The notes: generated from the letters alone by a model not told the origin. 16,625 nucleotides of DNA from DAISIL01 sp036822015 (GCA_036822015.1 DAISIL010000065.1:1-16625); one strand, 5' to 3'. Shown: positions 7,459 through 16,122, numbered from the stretch's first letter. A program made the numbers and translations.

Positions 7459-8615
7459 AGAATAGATAAAAAGTTGCGCCCAAATGCCAGGACATCCAAA
7501 GAGTAATCAACGATTTGCTTTTTTGGTGGGTTGGTCGCTTGTTGTAAGAGTAGATCAGCCAGGGATGAGGCATTCTTGGGATCGAAAAATGTAGCATTAG
7601 CCGGACGCTGTTCCCGATGAACAGCCAGATTGGACAAAATCAAATGCTGATTCATTGCTTTTGCATCCTCTACCACCGTACTCCACCCCTCAAACAACGA
7701 CGGCTGAACCACCGCCCTGGCCTCCGACATCAATTTGAGTTGCTCCCCACGATCCAAAAAACCCAAGAAGCGCACCCATTCCTCTAGGCCCTGCTCCCGT
7801 ACGTAAGCCAGCAGCCCAGGCACGTAATCTGGCTTGCGCCGATCCTCCATCTTACCCGAAAAAGCTACCTGAATGCGGCCTTCGCCCCGTGCCTTGAGCG
7901 CGGCAAGGGCTTCGAGAATCACGCGCTGGTTTTTGTGTTGCCAAAACTGATTGGGCGCAAAAAAATAACCTGGCTCAAGACCATGCTTGGCGCGTAGGGC
8001 AGCACCGTCCAGGTGTGCGTAGGGCGGATGCGAAACAGCAAAGTTGAGAACAAAACTACGGACGGTGCTGGTCGGGAAGAGCGTCTGGAAGTCCTTTTGG
8101 GCATCACGGCTACTAAAAATCACAAATTTTTCTTGTGTGGCAATGCGCTGATGTGTGGCGTACCGAAACTTGATTTCTTCCTCCGAAAAAAAATGGGGCA
8201 AATGGACTTCTTGGAAATCAGGAATCCAAAAAATGGGGTATCTCGGGGACAAAACTTCGTAAAAATAGCCCTTTGGATTAGGGAAACAGACCTCGGAGGC
8301 TTTGTGTGGGTTGTGTTCGGGCAGGAGCAGCTTTTGGTTGAAGCGGTAGCTGATTTTGTTGAGGAGGCGAAGCGGATGCCGCCAGGAAAGTGGCCGCGTC
8401 GCCTGCTCAAATTGCAGATACGGATAAGCAGTTTCGCGCTGGGCAATCTCGAAATCGGCGGGATCTTCGGCATAGAGGATGAGCCGGGGGCACTCGGGGT
8501 CGGGGAGTGCGCCCAGGGCCTTGATAAGGTTGAGGAGGTAGTAGCTTCCACCAATCCAGGCTTCGGCATACGAAAAAATCAATCCGACGCTGGGTCGTCT
8601 GTCGTGTGTAGCCAT
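7419..8615 (-). CDS. Glycosyltransferase, GT4-like (GT-B fold)
   Basis: This 398-residue cytoplasmic protein has two Rossmann-like halves of a GT-B glycosyltransferase. The N-terminal half begins GLIFSYAEAWIGGSYYLLNL, with the glycine-rich acceptor-side loop at 22-24. The donor half includes FAPNQFWQHKNQRVILEAL (219-237) and FSGKMEDRRKPDY. The sugar-nucleotide motif is PSLFEGWSTVVEDAK at 305-319. In the usual E-x7-E motif the second acidic position is here D317 with E316 just before it, a mild departure. It would transfer a sugar from a nucleotide donor to a surface polysaccharide, lipid or protein; the substrate cannot be told. It is the last gene of the kinase-epimerase-glycosyltransferase operon and overlaps the epimerase by 37 bp, which suggests translational coupling. 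A TTG at 8582-8580 would give a 4-bp TTGA overlap as an alternative start, but ATG 8615 keeps the natural N-terminus. Its 3' end overlaps the response regulator. Confidence 0.88.
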   Translation of the reverse strand: MATHDRRPSVGLIFSYAEAWIGGSYYLLNLIKALGALPDPECPRLILYAEDPADFEIAQRETAYPYLQFEQATRPLSWRHPLRLLNKISYRFNQKLLLPEHNPHKASEVCFPNPKGYFYEVLSPRYPIFWIPDFQEVHLPHFFSEEEIKFRYATHQRIATQEKFVIFSSRDAQKDFQTLFPTSTVRSFVLNFAVSHPPYAHLDGAALRAKHGLEPGYFFAPNQFWQHKNQRVILEALAALKARGEGRIQVAFSGKMEDRRKPDYVPGLLAYVREQGLEEWVRFLGFLDRGEQLKLMSEARAVVQPSLFEGWSTVVEDAKAMNQHLILSNLAVHREQRPANATFFDPKNASSLADLLLQQATNPPKKQIVDYSLDVLAFGRNFLSILQAIGGGSTISSQ

Positions 8616-9490
8616 TCGACGTACTGTTTAAGTCCTTGATGAATGCTCATTTGTGGGTGAAAGCCAAGACTTTGTGCCAGCGAAATATCGGCACACCAGT
8701 TGTTGGGATCGCCTACTTTTACCTCACCCGAAAACCGATAAGCAATCTTGGGATCAAGATGCGCAAAAAAAATGGAGACGGCCTCCCGTATGCGCGTCTC
8801 TTTTCCGCTACCGGCATTGATGACCTCTCCCGCAAATTCGGCTTGCTGCCCAACGACATCCACCAACCGGAGCAAGTCCTGAATGGCAATAAAATCCCGT
8901 GATTCTTCGCCTGTCCCGAAGAGTTCGACGGTAGCTTTAGTTTTCGATTTTTGGTATAAGTCCCAGAAGAGTTGCTTGCGCAGGCGCGTACCATAAGCCG
9001 AAAAGACACGGATGCTACAAGTATGCAAGCCAAAAAAAGTATGGTACTCTTTGAGTAGGTATTCGCTTTGCAGTTTGTGGAAACCGTAGGGTGAAAGCGG
9101 CCGGGTGGGAGCATTTTCGCGGATGGGTAGTTGGCGTGGATTGCCATAAACGGCGGCACTCGAAAAGTTGATGAGGCGACAGCGGGGATTGTGCTGCCGT
9201 ATGGCCACGAGTATCTTGTGTACATTCAGGACGTTCAGCGTATAATCGGTATCGGGGTGAGCAAAGGAAAAGCCCACATGCGCCGAGCCGGAGGCGTTGA
9301 TGCACCAATCGTAGCTGTGGTTGGCAAAGAGTGCCGCAAAATCGGTGTGCGGGTGATACAAGCGCGTGTAATGGGGGCGATCCCCGCGCTCAACGATGTC
9401 GGCTGCCTGCACCTGATGCCCCTGCCCCCGAAAAAAATCCACGCAGTGGCTACCAATAAAACCTTCCGAACCGATCACCAGGATTTGCAT
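8579..9490 (-). CDS. NAD-dependent sugar-nucleotide epimerase/dehydratase (extended SDR)
   Basis: This 303-residue protein is an extended short-chain dehydrogenase/reductase. The N-terminal cofactor motif is ILVIGSEGFIGSH (G7, G10, G13). NFSSAAVYG (109-116) supplies the catalytic serine, and YGFHK (Y135, K139) is the YxxxK pair, in the usual SPYGFHK context. Later motifs fit sugar-nucleotide epimerases: ESRDFIAIQDL (196-206) and NAGSGKETRI (225-234). Length is normal. The likely reaction is epimerisation or dehydration of a nucleoside-diphosphate sugar to supply the glycosyltransferase encoded next to it; the specific substrate cannot be read from sequence. The gene starts 9 bp after the histidine kinase stop and overlaps the glycosyltransferase start by 37 bp, so the three are very likely co-transcribed. 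Confidence 0.9.
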   Translation of the reverse strand: MQILVIGSEGFIGSHCVDFFRGQGHQVQAADIVERGDRPHYTRLYHPHTDFAALFANHSYDWCINASGSAHVGFSFAHPDTDYTLNVLNVHKILVAIRQHNPRCRLINFSSAAVYGNPRQLPIRENAPTRPLSPYGFHKLQSEYLLKEYHTFFGLHTCSIRVFSAYGTRLRKQLFWDLYQKSKTKATVELFGTGEESRDFIAIQDLLRLVDVVGQQAEFAGEVINAGSGKETRIREAVSIFFAHLDPKIAYRFSGEVKVGDPNNWCADISLAQSLGFHPQMSIHQGLKQYVEWLHTTDDPASD

Positions 9491-9499
9491 TGTGTGATG

Positions 9500-10681
9500 T
9501 CAGATAGTAAAAGAAAACGTGCTTCCCTCCCCGATTTGGGATTGGATGTGGAGTTGGCTGCCTTGCTGGTCAAGCATCTGGACGATGAGTGCCAGCCCGA
9601 TGCCTGTTCCTCGTTCCCCAAAACGATCGGTTTGTCCTGCCGTTGTGAAGAGTTCGAGGATTTGTTGTTGTTTTTCTTTGGGGATGCCGGGGCCGTTGTC
9701 GGTTACGGCGAAGGTATATCCTTTTTGTTCGTTGCCCGAGACGCGGACACGGACTTGAATATGGGGCTTATCGTTGTATTTGATGGCGTTGGAGATCAGG
9801 TTGATGAGGATGTGTTCGAGGGCAGTTTTGTTGGATAGGACTTGCTCTACCTCAAAATCAAACTCGAGGATCAGATCGGGGCTGCCACCGAAGAGGACGT
9901 GCAGTTCTTGGGCAAACTCAAGGAGTGGGATATGGGTTTTTTCTTCTTGGAGAGCGGCATCCAATCGGCTGTATTGGAGGAGTTTATCGGTAAGGTCTTT
10001 GAGTTTGTCGGCAGATTTTTGGATGAACTTGAGCATTCGCTCGGATTCTGGATCGAGTTTGTTTTGGGGCTGCTCGGCGATGAGCCGGCTTAGTCCGGCG
10101 ATGTTTTGGAGGGGTGATTTGATGTCGTGGGCGATCTTGAAGGCAAACTGCTCGAGGGCTTTGTTTTTTTGGCGCAGCCTTTTTTCTTTCCGTTGGAGTT
10201 CCATGAGGCGCATGACCTGCTGGGCTAGGTGTTCGAGGGCTTTGATCTGGTCGGGTTTGAGTTGGTTGGGTTGGTTGTCGATCACGCAAAGTGTCCCGAT
10301 GGGTAGTCCGTCGTGGGAGCGCAGCGGCACACCGGCATAAAAGATCACGTATGGATCACCCGTAACGAGGGGGTTATCGTGGAAACGCTCGTCTGCTCGG
10401 GCATCGGGGACGATGAGCGGCCCCTGGTCGTTGTCCTGGATGGCATGGGCACAGAAGGCATAGGAGCGCGGTGTTTGACGGACATCTAGTCCGTGATGCG
10501 ACTTAAACCATTGGCGGTCTGTATCAACGAGGGTAACCAGGGAGATGGGTACCTGGCAGATTTGTGCAGCAATAGCCGTTAGGTTATCGTAGTCCTCCTC
10601 CTCGAGGGTATCCAGGATGTCATAAGACCGAAGAGCCTGGATGCGTTTGTTTTCTTGTGCGTGGTCCTGGGGTAAGATCAT
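9500..10681 (-). CDS. GAF-domain sensor histidine kinase (soluble)
   Basis: This complete 393-residue histidine kinase has no signal peptide or membrane span. Residues about 8-163 form a GAF domain of the type common in Bacteroidota and cyanobacterial kinases (RIQALRSYDILDTLEEEDYDNL, VDTDRQWFKSHHGLD, SYAFCAHAI, FYAGVPLRSHDGLPIGTLCV). A short coiled coil (161-178) leads to the dimerisation domain with phosphoacceptor H185 in FAFKIAHDIKSPLQNI. The ATPase domain has the N box (LINLISNAIKY, N298), G1 box (VTDNGPGIP, D328), F box region (ILELFTT) and G2 box (GERGTGIGLAL). All catalytic residues are present. It should sense a cytoplasmic small molecule or redox state through GAF; C77 is in the family's usual FCAH motif and is not special evidence. 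It is the first gene of the operon with the epimerase and glycosyltransferase, an unusual linkage. No DNA-binding regulator is nearby; the receiver at 7006 is the nearest candidate partner. Confidence 0.93.
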   Translation of the reverse strand: MILPQDHAQENKRIQALRSYDILDTLEEEDYDNLTAIAAQICQVPISLVTLVDTDRQWFKSHHGLDVRQTPRSYAFCAHAIQDNDQGPLIVPDARADERFHDNPLVTGDPYVIFYAGVPLRSHDGLPIGTLCVIDNQPNQLKPDQIKALEHLAQQVMRLMELQRKEKRLRQKNKALEQFAFKIAHDIKSPLQNIAGLSRLIAEQPQNKLDPESERMLKFIQKSADKLKDLTDKLLQYSRLDAALQEEKTHIPLLEFAQELHVLFGGSPDLILEFDFEVEQVLSNKTALEHILINLISNAIKYNDKPHIQVRVRVSGNEQKGYTFAVTDNGPGIPKEKQQQILELFTTAGQTDRFGERGTGIGLALIVQMLDQQGSQLHIQSQIGEGSTFSFTI

Positions 10682-10734
10682 TCAAACAAAATAACAGAAC
10701 ATTCTCCGAAAAAAAAATTATCCTCTCCCAAATT

Positions 10735-10768
10735 TTGTTTTTCACACAAAAATCAAGTTCTTGTTTTG
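10735..10768 (+). promoter_or_regulatory. Weak candidate promoter for the small secreted protein and T9SS protein operon
   Basis: TTG at 10735-10737 (within a TTTTG) and TTGTTTTG at 10761-10768 are 23 bp apart. The second box differs from TAnnTTTG at one fixed position and the spacing is longer than the 20 bp at the other two promoters here. The predicted leader to ATG 10803 would be about 28 bases. The whole divergent region 10682-10802 is AT-rich with an A9 tract at 10709-10717. Confidence 0.25.
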
Positions 10769-10802
10769 TCAATGTTACAAACCATCCCAAACTCGTTCTT
10801 TT

Positions 10803-11204
10803 ATGCGTCTAAAAACCCTAAGTTTTTTGTCCCTGATGCTTCTATTAGTGAGCATGGCACATGGACAGACTACCGCCGAACTCAAAGCCCTTCCGGTAGC
10901 CAAACTCACTCCCGAGCTTTACGTACAGATTGTTGATTTACCGGATACCCCTCCGACGGCCTATGTAGCTGACATTAGCCCGCTTAGGCTAGCCGATCAG
11001 GCAGCAGCCGAGCGTTTTTTTGCGCACTTCGACGACAAAACCCGTGTTGTTTTTACGGTTTTCTTTGCGCAGCAACTCGTCAAAATCGACCTCCAATCGC
11101 CCGAGGGGCAGCCCTGGACAGCCCAGCAGTGGGCCATGTACTTCAAAAACAAAATCGTTGCTCAACGCCAGGCTATCGGCGAAGTTGATTTCAGAGAACA
11201 ATAA
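10803..11204 (+). CDS. Small secreted protein of unknown function
   Basis: From ATG 10803 the product is 133 residues; an in-frame TTG at 10761 would add 14 residues that spoil the signal peptide. Residues 1-22 (MRLKTLSFLSLMLLLVSMAHGQ) form a standard signal peptide ending in HGQ. The mature protein of about 110 residues is mixed alpha/beta in feel, with a hydrophobic core strand (TRVVFTVFFAQQLVKIDL) and a tryptophan motif near the C-terminus (GQPWTAQQWAMYFKNK). It has no cysteines, no T9SS domain and no lipobox, so it is probably periplasmic. I do not recognise the family. Its stop is 8 bp before the start of the giant T9SS protein, so the two are almost certainly one operon and it may serve that protein's folding, export or anchoring. 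That role is inference from position only. Confidence 0.75.
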   Translation: MRLKTLSFLSLMLLLVSMAHGQTTAELKALPVAKLTPELYVQIVDLPDTPPTAYVADISPLRLADQAAAERFFAHFDDKTRVVFTVFFAQQLVKIDLQSPEGQPWTAQQWAMYFKNKIVAQRQAIGEVDFREQ

Positions 11205-11212
11205 ACCCAACC

Positions 11213-14200
11213 ATGAAAAAACAGTTACTCCTTCGATTGCTCTACGCCCTGTTGAGTGTAGGCTTACTTACGCATTTCTCTTATGGGCAGTCGGCTACCT
11301 GCGCCGGAGCTACGGGCCTTTGTGCTGGAGCAAATGTTACATTTCCGGCCAGTACGACAGGCGCACCTCCAGCCGAAGCTGGCCCCGATTATGGCTGCTT
11401 GGGAAGCCAGCCAAGACCCTCCTGGTTCTTTATGCAGATCGGCACACCCGGAACGATTGATCTGCTCCTGACCAACTCCTCCAACATCGACATCGACTTT
11501 GCCGTCTGGGGTCCCTTCCCGCCTGGCACAGATCCTACGGCTGCCTGTGGGTTGCTCAACACCCCTCCGGCTGATTGCAGCTTTGCCGCTGCGGCCACCG
11601 AAAACGTCAATATCACCGGTACGCAAGCAGGCGAAATCTTTATCCTGATGATTACCAACTTCAACGGCGGGGCCACCGACATCGTCGTTACCCAAACGGG
11701 TGGGACGGGTGCTTTGAGCTGCAATGTCTTGCAGCCGCCCAACACCCTTTTCGTTGATCTGACGGCTACGGGCAACAACGACGGTACGAGCTGGGACAAC
11801 GCCTTTGTTGATTTTCAGGATGCCCTCACGGCGGCGGCTTCAGGAACGCTGATCGTTGTGGCCGATGGCACGTACAAACCCCGTATTCCTTTCGATATTA
11901 ACGGTGGGGGCAGCAATGCTATCCGCAAATCTACTTTTGTGATCCCCGATAATGTCCGCATCATTGGTGGCTTCGCCGGCGGCGAGATCATCAACCAGGC
12001 CAGCATTGATGCCCGTGATGTGATCCTGAACGAAACCATCCTCTCGGGAGAGATTGGCGCACCAGGGGCAGCCGATAACGCCTATCACGTCGTGTATAGC
12101 CGAGGCAATAGCTCGCTCCTCGATGGCTTCACGATCCGCGATGGTAACGCCAACGGCACGGGCGAAGATGCGCACGGGGCCGGCTGGTACAACGACGGAC
12201 GCGGGCTGGGCATCAACTCCAACCCTCGGTTGTCTAAGGTCTCCTTCAAACAAAACACGGCAACAGGGCTAGGCGGTGCATTCTACAACAACGCCACCGG
12301 CATTGGGTCCGCGAACCCCCGCTTTGAGCAGACCAACTTTTGGTCGAACAACGCCAACCGTGGGGGTGCTTTCTATACCGATGGCAGTACCAACAGCACG
12401 TTCATCAACTGTGGTTTTGCCCAAAACAACGCCGCCGAAGGAGGGGCCCTGGCCGCTAACGATGTAGCCACTACCCTGACCGTCCAGAACAGCATCTTTT
12501 GGGGCAATACGGCTTCCGTGGCCGGGGCGCATTTCTTTGGACTCAACACGACGATCAATTATGCGTTTTCGATGGCCCAGGGCGGCATCACGGGTACGGG
12601 CTTGAGCCATACCGGCACGACTAATAACGCCAACGAAGTCAGTGAAACCAGCAACCCCTTCCTCAACCCTTCCCTGGGCGATCTGCGTTTGCGCTGCAAC
12701 TCAACGGCCATTGATGCCGGCGGAAACTTCCTTCCCGCTACCGCGATCACGGAGATACGCGGGCAGGAGCGTATCAAGCAGGGCAGCATCGACCTGGGCG
12801 CTTTTGAGATGACGCTCAGCAATCCCGAGGTAGTCCTGACCCTCACCGAAAACTCCGGCAACACGCCCAACGACGGCAACATCTGCCGAGGCGATCAGGT
12901 AACGCTATCAGCTACCAGCACGTCGGTTGCACCCACGACGGTCTCCCTGGGCGATGAGCAGGTGTCGGCTGCCCTCCCGATTGGCTTTGCTTTTGATTTC
13001 TTCGGCAATACCTACAACGACTTCTATATCAGCTCCAACGGTTTTATCACCTTCTCGACCGCCAACGGCGGTGCCGGTTGCTGCTCGGGGCAAAACCTGC
13101 CCAGCACGGCTACGCCCAACAATCTCATCGCCTTTGCCTGGGAAGACCTCGACCCCGGGAACGGTGGACAGCCGGCGATCAACTTGATCCGATACAAAAC
13201 CATCGGTGTAGCCCCCAACCGACGGATGGTCATGGAGTTCTTCAACGTCGATCACTTCCCCTCCGGCAACCGCGTAACGGCACAAGTCATGCTCTACGAA
13301 GGCAGCAACCGCATCGAAATCCACACAACGGACATGCCCAGTGACGGCGGCAACCACACGATGGGCATCGAAAACAGCAACGGAACCGTAGCCTTTACTG
13401 TCCCGGGCCGCAACCGCCAAAACTGGAGTGCCTTCAATGACTTTGTCTCCTTCACGCCCACGGCACCCAACACCTACACCATCGACCAGACCGGCACTTT
13501 TGCGCCGATCACGATGGAGGCTTCGCCTGTGGTAAGTTATCTTTGGGATCGAGATGCCAACGGCTCCTTCGGTGATTTTGTCGGGGCTACGATCACGCCC
13601 TCCCCCAACGCCAACACCCAATACGACCTCCTGGCCGTGGATGTCAATGGCTGTGCGGCTACGCTATCTAGCACGGTGAACGTTTCGGGTCCGACCGTTT
13701 CTATTTCGGCTACTAGCCTCAACATCAACGTAGGGACTAGCACGACGCTTTCAGCCACGGGAACGGGAACGAGCTACATCTGGACAACCGGTGCCACGGG
13801 AACAAGCATCACCGTCTCCCCCAATCAGACCCAAACTTACGGGGTCATTGCTTCGGATATGACCGGCTGTACGGCCGAGGCCAGCGTAACGGTATCGGTC
13901 TCGGGGACGATCCCGAACCCACCCGGAGCCGTGATTCGGGTCATTGCCCCGCGCAACCTCGTAGCTACGGGCATGAACACCTACACCATCGAGCTAGATT
14001 GGACAGACCTGGCCACCAACGAGATCGCCTACTGGATTTATCGCGCTCCCGTCGAGACGCGCATCTTTGAGAAGATCGACGAGATCGGGCCAGGCACAGG
14101 GCGGATGTTTTATTATGATTCGATCAACCTGGAGGTCGATCGTCGCTATGCTTACATGGTCTTGGCCATGGGCTTGTACGACTACGCCGCCTCCAACGTG

Positions 14201-15736
14201 GACATCGGTGCTACCTACCCCAACATGCCGAGCGTCGTAGCAACGACTACGGGTTGTGCCGGCGGGCAGGCGAGCATCACCGTCGCGGGCGATCACAAAA
14301 GCAGACGCTACCGTTGGTATGCCGATTCGGTGGGCGGAGAGGCGATCAAAGATCCGCTATCTGGTGGGGTAATTCCTTATGATTCAGCCGTTTATTTGCC
14401 TACGCAACGCACGCCGGGTACATATACCTACTACGTGGCGGCTTTGGGTGTCAAGCATGAGAGCAAACCCCGCCTGCCGATCACGGTTACCTTTGATCCT
14501 CTACCTCGGGCAGAGATATTGGATTCGTTGAGTAGCCTGGTGAGTTGTGTATCAACGGCTACTTTGACGGCGGCCCAGGTCGATGGGGCAACGTATGCCT
14601 GGTCAGTCAATGATGGTATTCCCGTAGGTACGGGGCGCGTGATTACGGTAGAGCAAGGCGGCGAGTATCGTGTGGTGGTCAGAAAAAACGGCTGCGTGAA
14701 TGTCTCGGAGGATAAGCGCGTTCGCCTTAACTTTACACCTGCTGTCCGTCTGAGTACCCCTGATAACCTTAGCTTTTGCGGTCGCGGGATGATAGCCGTC
14801 CTCAGCCCTGAAAATGCCATTTATGGCTGGACACGAGACGGTAACAACCTCGGAGTTACCGAGCCGGTGATTGAAGTTACGCAGTCAGGTGTTTATCAGG
14901 CCATCGTAACGGAACGTGGTTGTGTGGGGCGTTCGGTGCCGGTGCGCGTCGAGATCGATAACCCCAGCCCGGGTATCACGGCTACCTTGACGGCCGACAA
15001 CAACGCACTCTGCCCCGATGAGCGTTCCTTACTCACGGCTACGGCCATCAGCGGGGCCAGCTATCAGTGGCTCCGCGATGGCGTACCTTTTGTGCGTTCG
15101 GAGCGCAACAACCTCACTGTCAGTGCGCCTGGGCGTTACGAGGTCATCGCCACATTGCCCGGTGCCTGCAATAGCCAGGTCAGCAGTGCCGCCCTCACCA
15201 TCACGACGCTACCCGCCCCGGCGGCACGCCTGCTACGCGAAGGAGAGGCACTGGTCATAGAGGTTTTGGGTAGCGAAACACCCACCGAAATCCGTTGGTT
15301 TTACGAAGGCGAACCCGTCCCCGAATATACAAACCAGACGCGCATCACCCCTAGCCTGCCCGATCAAAAAGGTACGTATTGGGCTTTTGTTACCTATGCC
15401 GGTGGCTGCCAGACCAACACGAACTCCTTCCGCTTCTTCCCGCAAAACAACCCCCAATTCCCGACGGGGCTAGAAGAAGACGACAAAGACCTGATCCTCT
15501 ATCCCAACCCTAACAACGGACGATTCAACATCCGTCTGCTGGGCAAATGGACAGGGGCTATGTCTTTGCGCCTAACCGATAACCTTGGACGGACGATCTA
15601 CCAAAACGACATCCCCGACATCACAGGACAGCAAAGCATCCTGATGAGCATCAGCGCACTTGCTTCGGGTACGTATTTCTTGCAGATCGAGAACGAAGGC
15701 GCATTGCATATCCAAAAAGTAGTGAAGCAGCCCTAA
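11213..15736 (+). CDS. Giant T9SS-secreted surface protein: beta-helix, Ig-like and Fn3 domains, type A sorting domain
   Basis: This 1507-residue protein starts with a signal peptide (about 1-26, ending FSYGQ). Residues about 30-175 form a beta-sandwich domain often found at the N-terminus of Bacteroidota secreted proteins (SWFFMQIGTPGTIDLLL, DIDFAVWGPFPPG). Residues about 179-535 read as a right-handed parallel beta-helix, from LFVDLTATGNNDGTSWDNAF to a closing AIDAGGN and IDLGAFE typical of choice-of-anchor Q proteins. About 555-760 holds a nidogen-like sheet domain (GFAFDFFGNTYNDFYISSNG) that appears inserted after an Ig-like start (GDQVTLSATS). Ig-like units follow (about 762-823, 826-898), an Fn3 domain (about 910-1003) and further Ig-like units with paired cysteines (about 1006-1415). 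The C-terminus (1427-1507) is a type A T9SS signal: LYPNPNNGRFNIRL, LRLTDNLGRTIYQ, ALASGTYFLQIENE, KVVKQ. Export across the outer membrane and release or anchoring through A-LPS follows from that family. A carbohydrate-binding or adhesive role is likely; no catalytic residues could be assigned in the helix. Confidence 0.9.
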   Translation: MKKQLLLRLLYALLSVGLLTHFSYGQSATCAGATGLCAGANVTFPASTTGAPPAEAGPDYGCLGSQPRPSWFFMQIGTPGTIDLLLTNSSNIDIDFAVWGPFPPGTDPTAACGLLNTPPADCSFAAAATENVNITGTQAGEIFILMITNFNGGATDIVVTQTGGTGALSCNVLQPPNTLFVDLTATGNNDGTSWDNAFVDFQDALTAAASGTLIVVADGTYKPRIPFDINGGGSNAIRKSTFVIPDNVRIIGGFAGGEIINQASIDARDVILNETILSGEIGAPGAADNAYHVVYSRGNSSLLDGFTIRDGNANGTGEDAHGAGWYNDGRGLGINSNPRLSKVSFKQNTATGLGGAFYNNATGIGSANPRFEQTNFWSNNANRGGAFYTDGSTNSTFINCGFAQNNAAEGGALAANDVATTLTVQNSIFWGNTASVAGAHFFGLNTTINYAFSMAQGGITGTGLSHTGTTNNANEVSETSNPFLNPSLGDLRLRCNSTAIDAGGNFLPATAITEIRGQERIKQGSIDLGAFEMTLSNPEVVLTLTENSGNTPNDGNICRGDQVTLSATSTSVAPTTVSLGDEQVSAALPIGFAFDFFGNTYNDFYISSNGFITFSTANGGAGCCSGQNLPSTATPNNLIAFAWEDLDPGNGGQPAINLIRYKTIGVAPNRRMVMEFFNVDHFPSGNRVTAQVMLYEGSNRIEIHTTDMPSDGGNHTMGIENSNGTVAFTVPGRNRQNWSAFNDFVSFTPTAPNTYTIDQTGTFAPITMEASPVVSYLWDRDANGSFGDFVGATITPSPNANTQYDLLAVDVNGCAATLSSTVNVSGPTVSISATSLNINVGTSTTLSATGTGTSYIWTTGATGTSITVSPNQTQTYGVIASDMTGCTAEASVTVSVSGTIPNPPGAVIRVIAPRNLVATGMNTYTIELDWTDLATNEIAYWIYRAPVETRIFEKIDEIGPGTGRMFYYDSINLEVDRRYAYMVLAMGLYDYAASNVDIGATYPNMPSVVATTTGCAGGQASITVAGDHKSRRYRWYADSVGGEAIKDPLSGGVIPYDSAVYLPTQRTPGTYTYYVAALGVKHESKPRLPITVTFDPLPRAEILDSLSSLVSCVSTATLTAAQVDGATYAWSVNDGIPVGTGRVITVEQGGEYRVVVRKNGCVNVSEDKRVRLNFTPAVRLSTPDNLSFCGRGMIAVLSPENAIYGWTRDGNNLGVTEPVIEVTQSGVYQAIVTERGCVGRSVPVRVEIDNPSPGITATLTADNNALCPDERSLLTATAISGASYQWLRDGVPFVRSERNNLTVSAPGRYEVIATLPGACNSQVSSAALTITTLPAPAARLLREGEALVIEVLGSETPTEIRWFYEGEPVPEYTNQTRITPSLPDQKGTYWAFVTYAGGCQTNTNSFRFFPQNNPQFPTGLEEDDKDLILYPNPNNGRFNIRLLGKWTGAMSLRLTDNLGRTIYQNDIPDITGQQSILMSISALASGTYFLQIENEGALHIQKVVKQP

Positions 15737-15749
15737 AAGCTGAAATAAT

Positions 15750-15793
15750 CAATTTCCCCTGCATCCTCAGCGGTGTTGGGGAAATTGTTTTTT
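15750..15793 (+). terminator. Intrinsic terminator of the T9SS protein operon
   Basis: A perfect 10-bp stem pairs CAATTTCCCC (15750-15759) with GGGGAAATTG (15778-15787), around an 18-base loop, followed by six T residues (15788-15793). It starts 13 bp after the stop of the T9SS gene. The minus strand lacks a matching T run, so it serves the plus strand. Confidence 0.85.
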
Positions 15794-15855
15794 AAGTACA
15801 AGAGCCTAGATTTAGAACATTAGCCCGCCTTTTGTCAATCGTTCGTTGTCATTCG

Positions 15856-16122
15856 TTAAAACGGTCTTACTCCACGTCTTCCTAACCAGGTTGCAATTCT
15901 TGACATAAAACTCGGGTATTTTGTGAAAACACCTTTAGTGGTTGGGTTTTTAAAACCTATTTCAACTATAAAGTCTGTCGGCAAAGTTGTATGAATAAAA
16001 GGTTTAAAATCAGGTCGCTTTTTAAAGTCCCAAAACCTTGTCTGCATACCGCCCAAATTGTAAATAATTAAGTTCAAGTCTCTGTATTCTGCATTTTTTG
16101 GAAGCTGGTTAATGTACCACAT
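15856..16122 (-). CDS. Hypothetical protein, probably 5'-truncated
   Basis: The only ATG-initiated frame runs from 16122 to the stop at 15856 (88 residues; MWYINQLPKN... ending in GRRGVRPF). However, the same frame stays open upstream to a stop at 16354-16356, and those 77 codons translate into protein-like sequence (for example INIFPTYGQFTFDYADKNPV and NAGFHFFGSLLGSFPYLGDY) with no in-frame ATG, GTG or TTG. So the true gene probably began further upstream and has lost its 5' end, or has a frameshift near 16350, or uses a rare start such as ATT. I do not recognise the family; it is soluble, aromatic-rich and without a signal peptide. Base composition is clearly AT-richer than the rest of the window, consistent with a separate origin. 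The 15737-15855 gap holds only the terminator and no further gene. Confidence 0.45.
   Translation of the reverse strand: MWYINQLPKNAEYRDLNLIIYNLGGMQTRFWDFKKRPDFKPFIHTTLPTDFIVEIGFKNPTTKGVFTKYPSFMSRIATWLGRRGVRPF

Noticed and set aside
8013..8639. Plus-strand ORF of 208 residues
   Set aside because: It is antisense to the glycosyltransferase, whose motifs are unambiguous.
9131..9838. Plus-strand ORF of 235 residues
   Set aside because: It runs antisense across the epimerase start and the kinase ATPase domain, both of which have complete catalytic motifs.
12908..13621. Minus-strand ORF of 237 residues, valine/glycine rich
   Set aside because: It is a shadow of the T9SS protein gene and has no independent start signal or domain.
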